This document shows positions 9,401 to 17,205 of a DNA stretch of 38,765 bases, piece by piece (within the stretch, counting starts at the first letter, position 1; each line of letters opens with the position of its first letter). The DNA comes from a virus. The translations under genes and the position numbers were made by a program. The notes beneath the pieces are model-generated. The model saw nothing but the letters and a program-made list of their open reading frames with translations. It did no database searches and was not told the DNA's origin. The stretch is from the IMG/VR virus record IMGVR_UViG_3300042470_001002, positions 1 to 38,765 of that record; one strand, 5' to 3'.

Positions 9401-12400
9401 GTCCCGCACAGATTTGGTCTGTAGCAAAAATAGCTTTAGCCGCTAAGTTAATTAGTGACTACAAAGACGAATTAATAGAAATGGGGATGGCATCTATTAA
9501 GGTGGCACAAGAGTTTCAGGTATTAGGGAAAACATTAGAGTTTATCACGGGAGGAACAAAAGAGGGGGCTAAAAAACTAGAGGAATTAAGAAACTTGGCT
9601 AACAGTGTCGGGGTAGAAATCACTCCTTTAGTTGGTTCGTATAATCAGTTAGCAGCTGCCACTCGATTAACTCCAATGGAAGGACAGGTCACAGACGATA
9701 TGATCGAGGGTATTGTCAGGATGGGGGCAACGTTTGGATTGTCAACAGAGCAGATACACGGGTCTATTAATGCTATAGCACAGATAGCAGGTAAAGGCGT
9801 TGTATCAGCGGAGGAATTACGAGGGCAGTTAGCAGAAAGAATACCAGGTGCTTTTCAGTCGGCGGCTAGGGCAATGAAAATGACTGAAAAAGAATTGTAT
9901 CAGTTGATGTCAACAGGTAAATTGACAGCTAATGAGTTTATTACACTATTTGGGCCTCAGCTAATAAAAGAGTCTGCTTTTGCTGAGGGGCAGGTGACTA
10001 CATCTATTGCTAACTTAAATAGGCTGAAAAACCAAGTGACAGAAGTTCAATTAGCTGCAGGAAAAGCGTTAACGCCACTTTTTGACTTTGGGGTAAGAAT
10101 AGCATCAGCGGGAATCGAAGCAGGGAAATTCGTTTTTGGCTTACTGAAAATGACAGTAGTAAATCAGCTTGTCTCTGGATTGATAGGTGCTTGGCCGTTG
10201 GCTAAATTTGTGGGAACAGTTGCTCTTTTAAAAACATTAGCCGAATCTATTAGTCTTTTTGGGGCTGGGGTAACACTTTATCTAACTACTACAGGAATAT
10301 CGCTGAAGGCATTTTTAATGGGAATAGCGAAAAGTATCGCAGTGATAATGGCACAGGCATTAGTGGCATGGGCGGTCATGAGTCAGGCTACTAAGATGAT
10401 AGAGGCATGGGAAATGCAGTTTAGCAACAAACATAGTGTGTATAAAGTGTGGGCTGACAACGTTGAATCAAACGCAAAGAGAGTAAAGAAGGCAATGGAA
10501 AGTGTTTCTTCTAAGGACGTAAAGGTAGTGCTGCCAGAGGTAGAAAATAGAAACAAGATAACTAAAACAGGAAACTGGATAACTGACTTTTTATCTATAA
10601 ACCCCGACCAAGCTCAACACGTTATCAAGAGACTGAATGCGAAAAGAAAACGGCAAGGAAAAGCTGAGATGACACCAGAAGAAGTTGATGCAATGTACGA
10701 AAACTTTAACACGGGCAATATCGTTAACATTAGCGGGGTACAAGAAGCCACCTATAGAGATATGATAATGAGAGGGGAAAGACAAGAACAATCAGACAGT
10801 CTTTTCTTTAAGCCAATTCAGTCAGCATTAGAAAGTTACAATATCAGCGGTGCAGGGGTATTAAAAACAATATCTGATATAGATAAACAAATTAGTTTAT
10901 TAGAGGCTAAAAAAGCAATCTTAGACCCTGCTGATGTTAATACAGCTAAGGCAATATCAGAGGAAATAAAAGGATTAAAGAAAAACAAAGAGGATTTAAT
11001 TAATCCACTAGATGCCTCCGAACAGGGTTTAAAACAGTCATTAAAAGATAATGAAAAAATAATTAGTGATTATGAAAAAGCATTAATAAACCAATCATCT
11101 CCAGATGAAAAGATCAGAAAAGAAGCCGACGCTTTATTGCAAAAACCAGGTATGGATAAATCTAGTATTAGTTTGGTCAGAGCGGAAATAGCTAACACTA
11201 AAAAGACACTTGACTCTTATGCAGAAGCTACGGCTAAATCAGGTGCTATTAGTAATACTAAAAAGTTAGCTATGGCATTGATGGAATTGAGTGTGGCATT
11301 TTCTTCTGTCGAAAAGAGAATAGGAGATATCCATACTGGCAAGCTAAAAGGCATAGCCCAAGCACAGGTAAAAGGATTTAGTACTGACCGATTTAATACT
11401 ACAAATACAGGACTAAGAACGGCGGAGGAAAACTATAACCACACTCAGCGGATGTTAAAAGAAAGAAAATCTACTATAGCAAAACTAGAAGAAGACTTGG
11501 CATTAAATCCAACAAAGGCATCAGCAGATCAATTGATCGCCAATCAAGAGGCTATTAAAAAGAGAAAATTAACAAGTGAGGAAATAACACAACTAGCAGA
11601 GTTATATGGCGGTGAGGGGCAAGAGAAGTTAAAACAGGCACTAGATTCTGAAGCAGCGTTGAGAGAAGAAAAGTTAAAAAACCTCGACTTAGAAAAACAA
11701 TCAGTAGAGGACATCTACAACATCAGACAAGCCAGACAAGCCCATTATCTAGCTATCTATGAAGATGCTATAGATGAAATAAAACAACTAGACCAACGGA
11801 ATCTAAGTAATGCTACGACCGGAGCAAATAACGTATTGGCTAGAGGGTTACGGTCTGACTTAGGAGCAGAAGACGCTTTTAATGTGAAGACAACCGGGAT
11901 GCAATATATCAAAGTGCAAAAAGACATAGAGAATAATGCCTTAGCAATGAAGAGCCTAAAACAGGCTTACTTTGAAGGGAAGGAAAGTTTAGAACAATAT
12001 ACAACTAAGAGCCGGGCGTTATTAACAGAAGACGCACAACTAAAACAACAATTAGTTGAGCAAGAGATAGCCTATATTAGGGCTGTATCTCAAGCCAGAA
12101 TGAACGCATTACAACGAATCAAAGAAAGTCGTGATGCTAATACAGAGATAGCTAATTCTGGCAGAACAAAAGCTATCACACAAAACTCTATTAGTAAGTT
12201 TAGGACTGATGAGTTCTTAACCAATAACGAGTCATTAGCTCAAGCCAAAAATGGATTAGTAGAAATACAAAACCAACTTAAAAACACTAAATCAGAGTTG
12301 TCTGAATTAGAAGAGGCTTATGCGGGAGGAAAAGGTCCTTTATTATTAAATGAATACATCCAAAAGAAACGCCAATTATTAATCACTCAGGCACAGCAAG

Positions 12401-14895
12401 AATCTCAATTAGCCACAGCAGAAATGGCACGGATGCGGGCGATTGAAGACTATCGTTTGGCTATGTTGGATAGAATGCGAGATGTATCTAATAATAAAAA
12501 TGCCATATTAAACGCTGAAGCATTAACTCAATTAGCACAATCTCAAATGTCGGGGCAAGTATCTGATTCTACTATTAACCGTCAATCCGCAGAAATAGGT
12601 TTAGACAATGCTAAGAAGGCGGTAGATGTAGCACAAGATTCTTTATCTCAAGTACAAAAAGCATTCGCTAAAAAAGAATTATCTGCCGAGAAATACCAAG
12701 AAAGATTACGTACTATTAACCTGGAAATTGCACAAGCTAATCAATCGGTAGCCGAACAAGAATTGGCTGTATTAAAAGCCAATGAACAAGAAAAGATAAG
12801 CATTATTGAAAAGTCTTTAGAAAAACAAGATAGACTTAATAAACTAAATGCAATTAAGGCGAAGATAAACAATCCCGAACAATTAAGTGGGATGTTAGTA
12901 TCAGGCGGGACTAGCGACTTAACTAGCTCTATCTTTAACAATCAAGAAACTAATACAGGTCAGGACCAACAGATTACATCTTTAACAAGCAAACTTGTGG
13001 GGATGAAAGGTATTCTCAACCCCACCAAAGACCTACAAGATAAGATATTAGCGACAGAACAAGAGTTAAACGAGGCTGTTTTAACTAAACGATTGAATCT
13101 ATTAAGCCAGTCGCTAGAGTACAAAAAACAGATGTTGAACGCCACTCAATTAGAGAATAAAGCAATTGAAAACCAGTTGAACGTAATTGACTCTCAACAT
13201 AAGATACAACAGGCTTTAGTCGAAATAACTAAGAAACGTTTAGAGAATGAGATTGTATCAATGGAGAGAGTTAAAACTTTAAGCGATGAAATAGGCTCGT
13301 CATCCATTGAATCTGTTAAGTCTCGCTCTCAGTTTGATGACGCTATTACCTCTAAACGATTGAAAACATTAGACATCGAATTAAAAGCCAATGTCCGTAA
13401 TTTAGAGATAGAACAGCAAAGAGAAATATTAGGTCAACGCAAAGCCGAAAACGAAAGTAGATTGGCTGTATTACAGGCTAAAAATACTGCGTTGATAGCT
13501 AATCAATCGGGTAATAGTGATGCTATTGCCCTGGCACAGCAACAGTTAAGTTTAGCTAACGAGAGTCTTTCTGTTGTCCTACAACAAGGACACTCAATGA
13601 ATCAATTGCATGATACCCAAAGAACAAAGTTAGCATTAGAGCATAAAGGGACGTTAGCGGCTGAGAAATATGCCAAGATTCAGGACACGATTAATAGCAA
13701 ATTAAAAACGGCTAATTCATACCTGGACAAACAGAAAGAACGATTAGACAGTATCAACGAATTAAATAAAGCCATCAACAGTTCTAGGACAAATGTACTA
13801 GAAAAACGGGGCGGTATTATAGACCGTGGCATTGATTTGTTTGATCAAATTAACGGCACAGAAAAAGTCACTGATCCTACGGAAAATCCTATCTTAATGA
13901 AGGAATTACAGGAACAATTAAAAGCTAACACAGGTATTGATAGCCTTAAAAATATAGACATTAAAAAGATGTACTCTGAGCGACTAAGATTAGAAGAGAC
14001 ATTGGCTAATCAAAAGATGGACTCTTTACTCGCTGAACAGAATATGCAAAAGACTTTATTGCAGATAGAGTTTGATAAGTTGCAACTGCAAGGCGAGGCA
14101 CTTCTTCTTCAGGCTAAGATGTTGGCTTTACAGGCTAAGGGGACAGAAAACGAAGCGGACGCTAATCAAGCAGTAAAAGATGCCACATCAAACTTGACAG
14201 GGATTGCGGACAGACGTAAAAGTGCCGAGTCTGCATTAGGTGTTAATCAGTCAATGGAGCGATACAACCAAGAGATAGACAATGCTAATGCCATTAATGA
14301 AACCAGAAGACGTAGTGCAGAAGCCGGTTATAAACCAGAAGGAGACCCCGCTAAATATCCTGGAACACCTCGATTTGCTGGAAAAAATGTGGACGAGTTA
14401 TTAGCAGGAGAGCCTAAACGTTTTGGTTATGCACCTAGTTTTGATTTAAATAGGGAAGTAGAGGCTATGCTTAAAGGTGGTAGCACTGATAATCTATTTA
14501 GAAACATTGCCCAAGATGTTACACCTGGGAAAATAGATATAGCCAATATTCCTGAGACACAAGAAGCAACCTATCAGCCATTAGACTTAAACAATGAGCT
14601 ATTGATAGATGCTAACGATGCTACCAGGAAAAATACTACTGCGATGCAAGATTTGATCACAGCCCTTAAATCTGTAGTCGTACCAGAAGGACAGCCAAGC
14701 CAAAATACAACGCCAAAAGCGACTCCAGAATATGCAAATAGTCCCGCAGGACCAGGAAGACCCACAGGACCAGGGACTCAACAGAATACTACTAATGTTA
14801 ATTATGGTGGCGTTACTATTATTTCTAGCGACCCGACAGGCGATGCAAGAAAAGTATTGACTGATTTAGCAAAAGCGAATAAAAATAGATTTTAA
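3463..14895 (+). CDS. Giant tail tape measure protein with embedded alpha/beta-hydrolase domain
   Basis: Start chosen at ATG 3463, nine bases after GGGGAG, giving about 3,810 residues. Visible parts: (1) Gln/Ser-rich helical N-terminus; (2) residues ~440-640, an alpha/beta-hydrolase-like domain with VVVYLPGFG, the nucleophile elbow VAHSLGG (Ser535) and a candidate His632 in GLPGHSTDEY; (3) ~890-920, the motif IHSPAGEFEEIGENIGAGL seen in many tape measures; (4) a basic stretch before ~1650; (5) hydrophobic segments ~1822-1850 and ~2250-2307, likely for membrane passage of DNA; (6) ~2023-2205, a classic TP901-type tape-measure domain (VSAEELRGQLAERIPGAFQS); (7) ~2460-3610, coiled coil with repeated units of about 110-120 residues; (8) C-terminal GGVTIISSDPTGDARKVL. 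It sets tail length and is ejected ahead of DNA; a fully helical rod of this size would be several hundred nanometres. Confidence 0.95.
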   Translation: MVMVGGVEIAVELNLEGIEEALRDLHERIKSTSFYVDVKYNATQQGSTKQRQSQPTSRNQVQPFADTSNRLSNSMNAIGNINSKGFESLQRDLRNLSSTIDKSSSNTLSTSSNKLSNISNILEKGHRDISSVFQKTSEQSSKQISSQVKKSARYSLIKEVKTAATQGLIYNTFFQEGIDMMGNKITSSVLKKAGRAVRKAEVPLRLMGMGNVPDNFDKVQKRADEYAGQVTQLIKTPEFEKNAKEAFETIKLAFVSATSDSSDFSGSIHELAVESRQSFSQLKSAINGVLDGLTSTASQVEGFAQLDELSNSFSDIVDATEENRDDIDNFLTAYRVKLKEFLSQLQDGGNEDLDLSSVSKVADGLSVTLNRLNRSIKQRSEKTGTAFVTLEQAIQKTSEVFSKTVSETRKKQIGNTIQEVVDKKETAQGFNTEGKPGVVVYLPGFGIEPDEALQKKIESLTDTENQALNIRTSPELDRDSKLKGGKNDNALQYAYRALNTNLTNYSSLTTEVIADIVKTVEDNPDLKDVTIVAHSLGGAIAREIIEVVNTIDLVKIIKDSLGRDITISGLSYGTATMGLAKPVENAPDPNNPNFESVLSLDDAVAKVGLFNQGSVRFPGLPLESTGGGLPGHSTDEYLGGQTIREYMQSKVQVGVAPKAKDASSLPDSQAGKVLEEYKKELEKRTIPKLKDIVFQLGINQQKNKALYIEKILERSTEEIDNAILEAEGRKDMAPVTKEKEAYILDLLHGMESSVDKQLHGMKSIPADDTEKGLKIIEEAQKAIEAIKKEQRENVFSPSASKQLQGYLLHLRGNIKRVSKMLPAGTLEKAATKKQEALFKKESGVLFNSLAEVGKNITQGLESGIDIDEVADMGMLIGDTITEATKDSLDIHSPAGEFEEIGENIGAGLIQGLSSLDEVAVVIQDKMAAILEQTNRQIEKNKEMFTLASYLRDVDAKRSSNLSADINSLTSNFDPAEIEKEIVEKEEQYGRNNKGIPSLSDLSQYVEKKNVIPSLSQVSNSLKKREPLPTALTEPGPDVIFPPFKEKMASGVPTLKEVANILIQRKASDDVRLAKTLETTFKLLYNRNKQRTQDPDYLPGDYFGSKEVDASMKEIEKTFAGVKRKEEEIRMANEEAKKELVTFTGIVSATNQILEKKTKQSLQNADRNRARQSAGFVEKTRSRAGIESMLGLEESPDFEEIAKEIEEKEKEWLSDIAKLSDQEMDAKWEKKGVLKEQSQTPVKPQGLTGMPAIMMALKQIEKQRTKAFAESLTRELKDWDKAIEDLEFTQILEDANSIVEEISDAFASVVIDNSPVLESLDDTTEAIEKSWDEIAWVFNRVGSTIANIDTKPLLELEDGLASADINTLTDSLIQIVDGYKEAQEETSVVAQSNPTKKTKGRPSFTEILASNSAYIDVWAKTKKGKRDREKLNSVEKRSPLSRLLSQMDDETLAHTREVSKNGKKISLKFLPDRKFFKQYEEKLKAIGITDRKEMFDIFQDVRAGNVEWLANHIQNSMLDVKSNNPEDYKKKIKELLKQAKVTKDEAEGIIEFYMNSGSWSLNRQEKMKNTKGNPLDAVAQFYAENNERLNEIKKQKSLTRRAGRAAGNLVKNRVGKPLATFGKNRIVDPLANTRAGQKIKEIREDRKKKNSFEEIDPSKLSPKKVEEYLRKYADRTSELAPEKLAELTEIAEEYLADKFMKELNLDAIWDKIMIDKMDFKDLETVQFAYLMQSKQSAEVAKKTFESSKTYDAIVKGFDSFVHEWMPNKVKETLKKAEEFFSKTEGGRKLVDGAKGLYKTLDNLQVISAVKGAGKLLGASFSKIYQGLFMIIAPITGLGIVLASQAAVIAREVVESPLLRAFGSDIMDVLGTIFGTIAGDFRKLSLMFLNTPFGKVLGETATGIFSFLKESAKGIKEFIAKPDFIKLFGGMESIKENIRNSPIVKYVAESPVGQYVKKRARPAVKFVRDSAWGSEDKPGFFRPAQIWSVAKIALAAKLISDYKDELIEMGMASIKVAQEFQVLGKTLEFITGGTKEGAKKLEELRNLANSVGVEITPLVGSYNQLAAATRLTPMEGQVTDDMIEGIVRMGATFGLSTEQIHGSINAIAQIAGKGVVSAEELRGQLAERIPGAFQSAARAMKMTEKELYQLMSTGKLTANEFITLFGPQLIKESAFAEGQVTTSIANLNRLKNQVTEVQLAAGKALTPLFDFGVRIASAGIEAGKFVFGLLKMTVVNQLVSGLIGAWPLAKFVGTVALLKTLAESISLFGAGVTLYLTTTGISLKAFLMGIAKSIAVIMAQALVAWAVMSQATKMIEAWEMQFSNKHSVYKVWADNVESNAKRVKKAMESVSSKDVKVVLPEVENRNKITKTGNWITDFLSINPDQAQHVIKRLNAKRKRQGKAEMTPEEVDAMYENFNTGNIVNISGVQEATYRDMIMRGERQEQSDSLFFKPIQSALESYNISGAGVLKTISDIDKQISLLEAKKAILDPADVNTAKAISEEIKGLKKNKEDLINPLDASEQGLKQSLKDNEKIISDYEKALINQSSPDEKIRKEADALLQKPGMDKSSISLVRAEIANTKKTLDSYAEATAKSGAISNTKKLAMALMELSVAFSSVEKRIGDIHTGKLKGIAQAQVKGFSTDRFNTTNTGLRTAEENYNHTQRMLKERKSTIAKLEEDLALNPTKASADQLIANQEAIKKRKLTSEEITQLAELYGGEGQEKLKQALDSEAALREEKLKNLDLEKQSVEDIYNIRQARQAHYLAIYEDAIDEIKQLDQRNLSNATTGANNVLARGLRSDLGAEDAFNVKTTGMQYIKVQKDIENNALAMKSLKQAYFEGKESLEQYTTKSRALLTEDAQLKQQLVEQEIAYIRAVSQARMNALQRIKESRDANTEIANSGRTKAITQNSISKFRTDEFLTNNESLAQAKNGLVEIQNQLKNTKSELSELEEAYAGGKGPLLLNEYIQKKRQLLITQAQQESQLATAEMARMRAIEDYRLAMLDRMRDVSNNKNAILNAEALTQLAQSQMSGQVSDSTINRQSAEIGLDNAKKAVDVAQDSLSQVQKAFAKKELSAEKYQERLRTINLEIAQANQSVAEQELAVLKANEQEKISIIEKSLEKQDRLNKLNAIKAKINNPEQLSGMLVSGGTSDLTSSIFNNQETNTGQDQQITSLTSKLVGMKGILNPTKDLQDKILATEQELNEAVLTKRLNLLSQSLEYKKQMLNATQLENKAIENQLNVIDSQHKIQQALVEITKKRLENEIVSMERVKTLSDEIGSSSIESVKSRSQFDDAITSKRLKTLDIELKANVRNLEIEQQREILGQRKAENESRLAVLQAKNTALIANQSGNSDAIALAQQQLSLANESLSVVLQQGHSMNQLHDTQRTKLALEHKGTLAAEKYAKIQDTINSKLKTANSYLDKQKERLDSINELNKAINSSRTNVLEKRGGIIDRGIDLFDQINGTEKVTDPTENPILMKELQEQLKANTGIDSLKNIDIKKMYSERLRLEETLANQKMDSLLAEQNMQKTLLQIEFDKLQLQGEALLLQAKMLALQAKGTENEADANQAVKDATSNLTGIADRRKSAESALGVNQSMERYNQEIDNANAINETRRRSAEAGYKPEGDPAKYPGTPRFAGKNVDELLAGEPKRFGYAPSFDLNREVEAMLKGGSTDNLFRNIAQDVTPGKIDIANIPETQEATYQPLDLNNELLIDANDATRKNTTAMQDLITALKSVVVPEGQPSQNTTPKATPEYANSPAGPGRPTGPGTQQNTTNVNYGGVTIISSDPTGDARKVLTDLAKANKNRF

Positions 14896-15332
14896 CTTTT
14901 AGGGCAAATTCGTCTATGAATAAAATCTATATGGCGAGAATCCGGCAATGTAGTTGAACGCCATAAGGGGTCTGGAGAATATTTATACCATTCTACTCCG
15001 CCCCTACTGTCACCTGTTACAAACCCAATCAAGTCATATTCTCCATTACTACAAGAGATAACACCATAAAACTCATAATAGTCAAACGATAAAGATTTAC
15101 TTCTTTGTTTTCTTTGTTCTCTAGTTATGAAACCATATTTCTCGCCACCTAGATGTATCAATTTTCTATCAACTAAAAACACATCTATCGAGTCATCCCC
15201 TACTACTACAAACTGAGGCGGATTAGACCGCTGCCTTGCCCATTGAGGGTATCCTTGCCAATTTCCTTGTGCCAAAACATTCAACGGAACTAAAGCAATA
15301 ATTGATGATAAAATAATTGTGGATAGTTTCAT
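14892..15332 (-). CDS. Secreted protein of unknown function, 146 aa (paralogue of 15415-15780)
   Basis: Start at ATG 15332, eight bases after GAGG; a further in-frame ATG at 15374 lacks a site and would place residues before the signal peptide. MKLSTIILSSIIALVPLNVLA then QG is a clean Sec signal peptide with an A-x-A-like cleavage site. The mature part has two Cys, in YGVISCSNGEYDLIGF and near the C-terminus (RRICPKS), likely a disulphide. The same Cys-x4-Y ... G ... Cys layout recurs in the divergent neighbour, so the two are diverged duplicates. Export from the infected cell suggests action in the periplasm or cell surface. Function unknown; it overlaps the tape measure stop by four bases, tail to tail. 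Confidence 0.75.
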   Translation of the reverse strand: MKLSTIILSSIIALVPLNVLAQGNWQGYPQWARQRSNPPQFVVVGDDSIDVFLVDRKLIHLGGEKYGFITREQRKQRSKSLSFDYYEFYGVISCSNGEYDLIGFVTGDSRGGVEWYKYSPDPLWRSTTLPDSRHIDFIHRRICPKS

Positions 15333-15356
15333 GTTAGCTGCCTCTTTTAGTATCAG

Positions 15357-15397
15357 TTGATTAGTGCCTATCACTATATTAAAATAGTGACAGGTAT
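15357..15397 (+). promoter_or_regulatory. Promoter with palindromic operator for the 15415 gene
   Basis: TTGATT (15357-15362), 17 bp, TAAAAT (15380-15385), with a perfect 7-bp inverted repeat TCACTAT/ATAGTGA (15371-15377 and 15384-15390) across the -10. The block from 15378 to 15397 (consensus ATTARAATAGTGRCAGRTAT) recurs upstream of thyX at 15808-15827. The repeated block plus matching spacing makes a shared promoter convincing. Confidence 0.65.
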
Positions 15398-15414
15398 CAT
15401 ATTAATAATAAACG

Positions 15415-15780
15415 ATGCGTGTATTAAATTTTATTGTGGCAATCCTCGCTGCCTCAATCACATCCCCTTACCAACAATGGTTAGACTTTCATCAAGAAGA
15501 AGATAGAGTAACCAGAATATGGATGCAGCCCCGACCTGATAAATCACCAGGACATTTTAAATTTATCTATCGGACGATTCAATTGCCTGTTACTAATAGC
15601 TCTAATTATCATGATTTCTTAGGATGGATTGATTGTGATACTAAAGATTATTTAATTGAGATTAGTGGCATTACATCGGGCGGTGAATTATTCTATGCTG
15701 AAAAGACTGATGGCGTGCCGTTTCATGGGGAACCGGGGAAAGAGACGATAGATAAATTAATGGATATTGTTTGCAAATAA
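15415..15780 (+). CDS. Secreted protein of unknown function, 121 aa (paralogue of 14892-15332)
   Basis: MRVLNFIVAILAASITS is a short Sec-type signal peptide. The mature part contains FLGWIDCDTKDYLIEISG and a C-terminal MDIVCK, reproducing the Cys-x4-5-Y...G...Cys arrangement of the gene on the other side of the intergenic region. No ribosome-binding site is obvious before the ATG (AATAATAAACGATG). It lies just upstream of thyX and carries the same promoter type, so the two may be co-regulated. The function is unknown; options include an envelope-modifying or superinfection-exclusion protein, which is inference. Confidence 0.7.
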   Translation: MRVLNFIVAILAASITSPYQQWLDFHQEEDRVTRIWMQPRPDKSPGHFKFIYRTIQLPVTNSSNYHDFLGWIDCDTKDYLIEISGITSGGELFYAEKTDGVPFHGEPGKETIDKLMDIVCK

Positions 15781-15786
15781 GGGTGA

Positions 15787-15827
15787 TTGATTCTTGTCTT
15801 TCTTCGTATTAGAATAGTGGCAGATAT
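15787..15827 (+). promoter_or_regulatory. thyX promoter
   Basis: TTGATT (15787-15792), exactly 17 bp, TAGAAT (15810-15815), followed by AGTGGCAG. Same -35, spacing, -10 and downstream GTGRCAG as the promoter at 15357. Start of transcription would be near 15822, about 20 bases before the thyX ATG. Confidence 0.65.
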
Positions 15828-15841
15828 TAAATTTTTGACGA

Positions 15842-16570
15842 ATGATTACCGATAAATATTTTACCGTCCAATCAATAGCCAAAACCGTTAACCCACAACA
15901 GTCCGCATACTTAGCGATGCACCAGGATTATTCATCTGAATTAGTGGCTATTAACGAATCAATGCCAAGTGAAGAAAAGTGTGGGGAAATAATTGTCAAC
16001 CGATTATTAGCCGGTGACAGAGGACATTGGGGTCCTCTGGAGCATATTAATATTATTTTAAATTGTGGGTACTTCCCCCACTCAGTCATGCAACAGGCTA
16101 CCAGACATAGGATAGCTAGTTTTGATGTGCAAAGTTTTCGATATACATCAGACCAAGTATTAGAAGTTGCCACCGGCGATAAAGATATTGAATCAGTTTT
16201 TTACCTGAGGCCCGTCGGTGATTATTCTGACAGAAGCGGCAAAAAGTATCATTACTCAGAAGAACAAAGAGTAAATGATTTGCTGTGGTGCATGGAATCG
16301 GCTAAACGATATTATAGAGATATTAATGAGTATGGAATGTCTGAGGAACACGCCAGAGGTAAACTACCTTTTGATTATAGGCAACATTTTGTTGTTAGTT
16401 TTAATTGCCGTAGTCTTATGCACTTTTTGGATTTACGATCTAAAAAAGATGCACAACTAGAAATACAAATATTATGTCAGTTGATGTGGAATCACTTTCA
16501 GGAGTGGGTCCCGCAAGTTGCTGAATGGTATCAGAAAAATAGATTAGGGAAGGCTAAATTATCACCATGA
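15842..16570 (+). CDS. thyX: FAD-dependent thymidylate synthase ThyX
   Basis: 242 residues with the signature RHRx7S at Arg88-His89-Arg90...Ser98 (RHRIASFDVQS), followed by the RY of SFRYTSDQ and a C-terminal helical domain ending in the FQEWVPQVAEWY segment typical of the family. ThyX makes dTMP from dUMP using methylene-tetrahydrofolate, NADPH and flavin; it is active as a homotetramer in the cytoplasm. It is common in cyanophages, where it supports phage DNA synthesis. Together with the dUTPase at 28841 it forms a complete dUTP to dTMP route. Its stop overlaps the next ATG (ATGA), suggesting coupled translation. Confidence 0.95.
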   Translation: MITDKYFTVQSIAKTVNPQQSAYLAMHQDYSSELVAINESMPSEEKCGEIIVNRLLAGDRGHWGPLEHINIILNCGYFPHSVMQQATRHRIASFDVQSFRYTSDQVLEVATGDKDIESVFYLRPVGDYSDRSGKKYHYSEEQRVNDLLWCMESAKRYYRDINEYGMSEEHARGKLPFDYRQHFVVSFNCRSLMHFLDLRSKKDAQLEIQILCQLMWNHFQEWVPQVAEWYQKNRLGKAKLSP

Positions 16571-16791
16571 ATAAGACTGAATTATTAAATCGCTTGTTAG
16601 GAGAACAGGACGAGGATGCTTTTGATTTTAACTACGTGGAGTTTAGGCCTAATAACGGATGGTATCTTTGCTGGAGCTACCCAAGACATATTGGGGACGA
16701 AGGTATTTACTTAGGCTCCAACTACAAAGAATCATACGACTATTTAATCTTTTTAGGGTACAAATCTGACAATGAGAAAAAAGAAACCTAG
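16567..16791 (+). CDS. Small hypothetical protein, 74 aa
   Basis: Starts within the thyX stop codon (ATGA), so it is likely translated by coupling. Acidic, with aromatic-rich segments (YVEFRPNNGWYLCWSY) and GIYLGSNYKESYDYLIFLGY near the C-terminus. The same layout (FFRGPAGYWVVL, then EYLGFNFESAMHTLRYYGF) appears in the frameshifted gene immediately downstream, so these two are tandem duplicates. Family not recognised. Confidence 0.65.
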   Translation: MNKTELLNRLLGEQDEDAFDFNYVEFRPNNGWYLCWSYPRHIGDEGIYLGSNYKESYDYLIFLGYKSDNEKKET

Positions 16792-17024
16792 TAAAGTAGA
16801 AATATTGCAATCTTACCTGACATCTACCCCCCACCAAAGAAGAATTTAAAAACTTTATTAATAGTCAAGTCTTCTTTCGTGGTCCTGCCGGGTATTGGGT
16901 TGTGCTTGCCGGTCAAGAGGTTAAAAATCCTTTTGACGAAGAGACGGCAGAATATTTAGGCTTTAACTTTGAATCGGCTATGCACACTCTTAGATATTAC
17001 GGATTTACTACTAATTATGATTAA
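16772..17024 (+). pseudogene. Frameshifted paralogue of the 74-aa gene
   Basis: ATG 16772 opens MRKKKPSKVEILQSYLTST and runs to TAA after 25 codons. The frame +1 from it continues without interruption as TKEEFKNFINSQVFFRGPAG to a TAA at 17022-17024. The switch point is a run of six C (16827-16832); removing one C joins the halves into an ~83-residue protein resembling its upstream neighbour. Either a one-base insertion broke the gene, the C-run was mis-sequenced, or slippage on the C-run restores it. Confidence 0.65.
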
Positions 17025-17205
17025 TATTCCTACTCCAATTAAATTATGCCGTCGTGGTAGTTGTTGCCCTGAGTTAAGCATGACCGCCGCTGGGAACGTC
17101 AGATTAACTGATGATTACGGAGGTAAAGTCATCCTTACTCAGGATGAAGTTGATATTTTGTATGTTGAGTTGACCAAGTTAATAGCCCAAAAAGAGAATG
17201 TTTGA
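17017..17205 (+). CDS. Small Cys-containing hypothetical protein, 62 aa
   Basis: I choose ATG 17017 (MINIPTPIKL), which overlaps the stop of the broken upstream gene; an in-frame start at 16969 would read back through that gene. Contains LCRRGSCCPELS, a compact cluster of three Cys, then VRLTDDYGGKVILTQDEVDIL. The Cys cluster hints at metal binding, but there is no second half to make a zinc ribbon. Overlaps the next gene by 8 bp. Family not recognised. Confidence 0.55.
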   Translation: MINIPTPIKLCRRGSCCPELSMTAAGNVRLTDDYGGKVILTQDEVDILYVELTKLIAQKENV

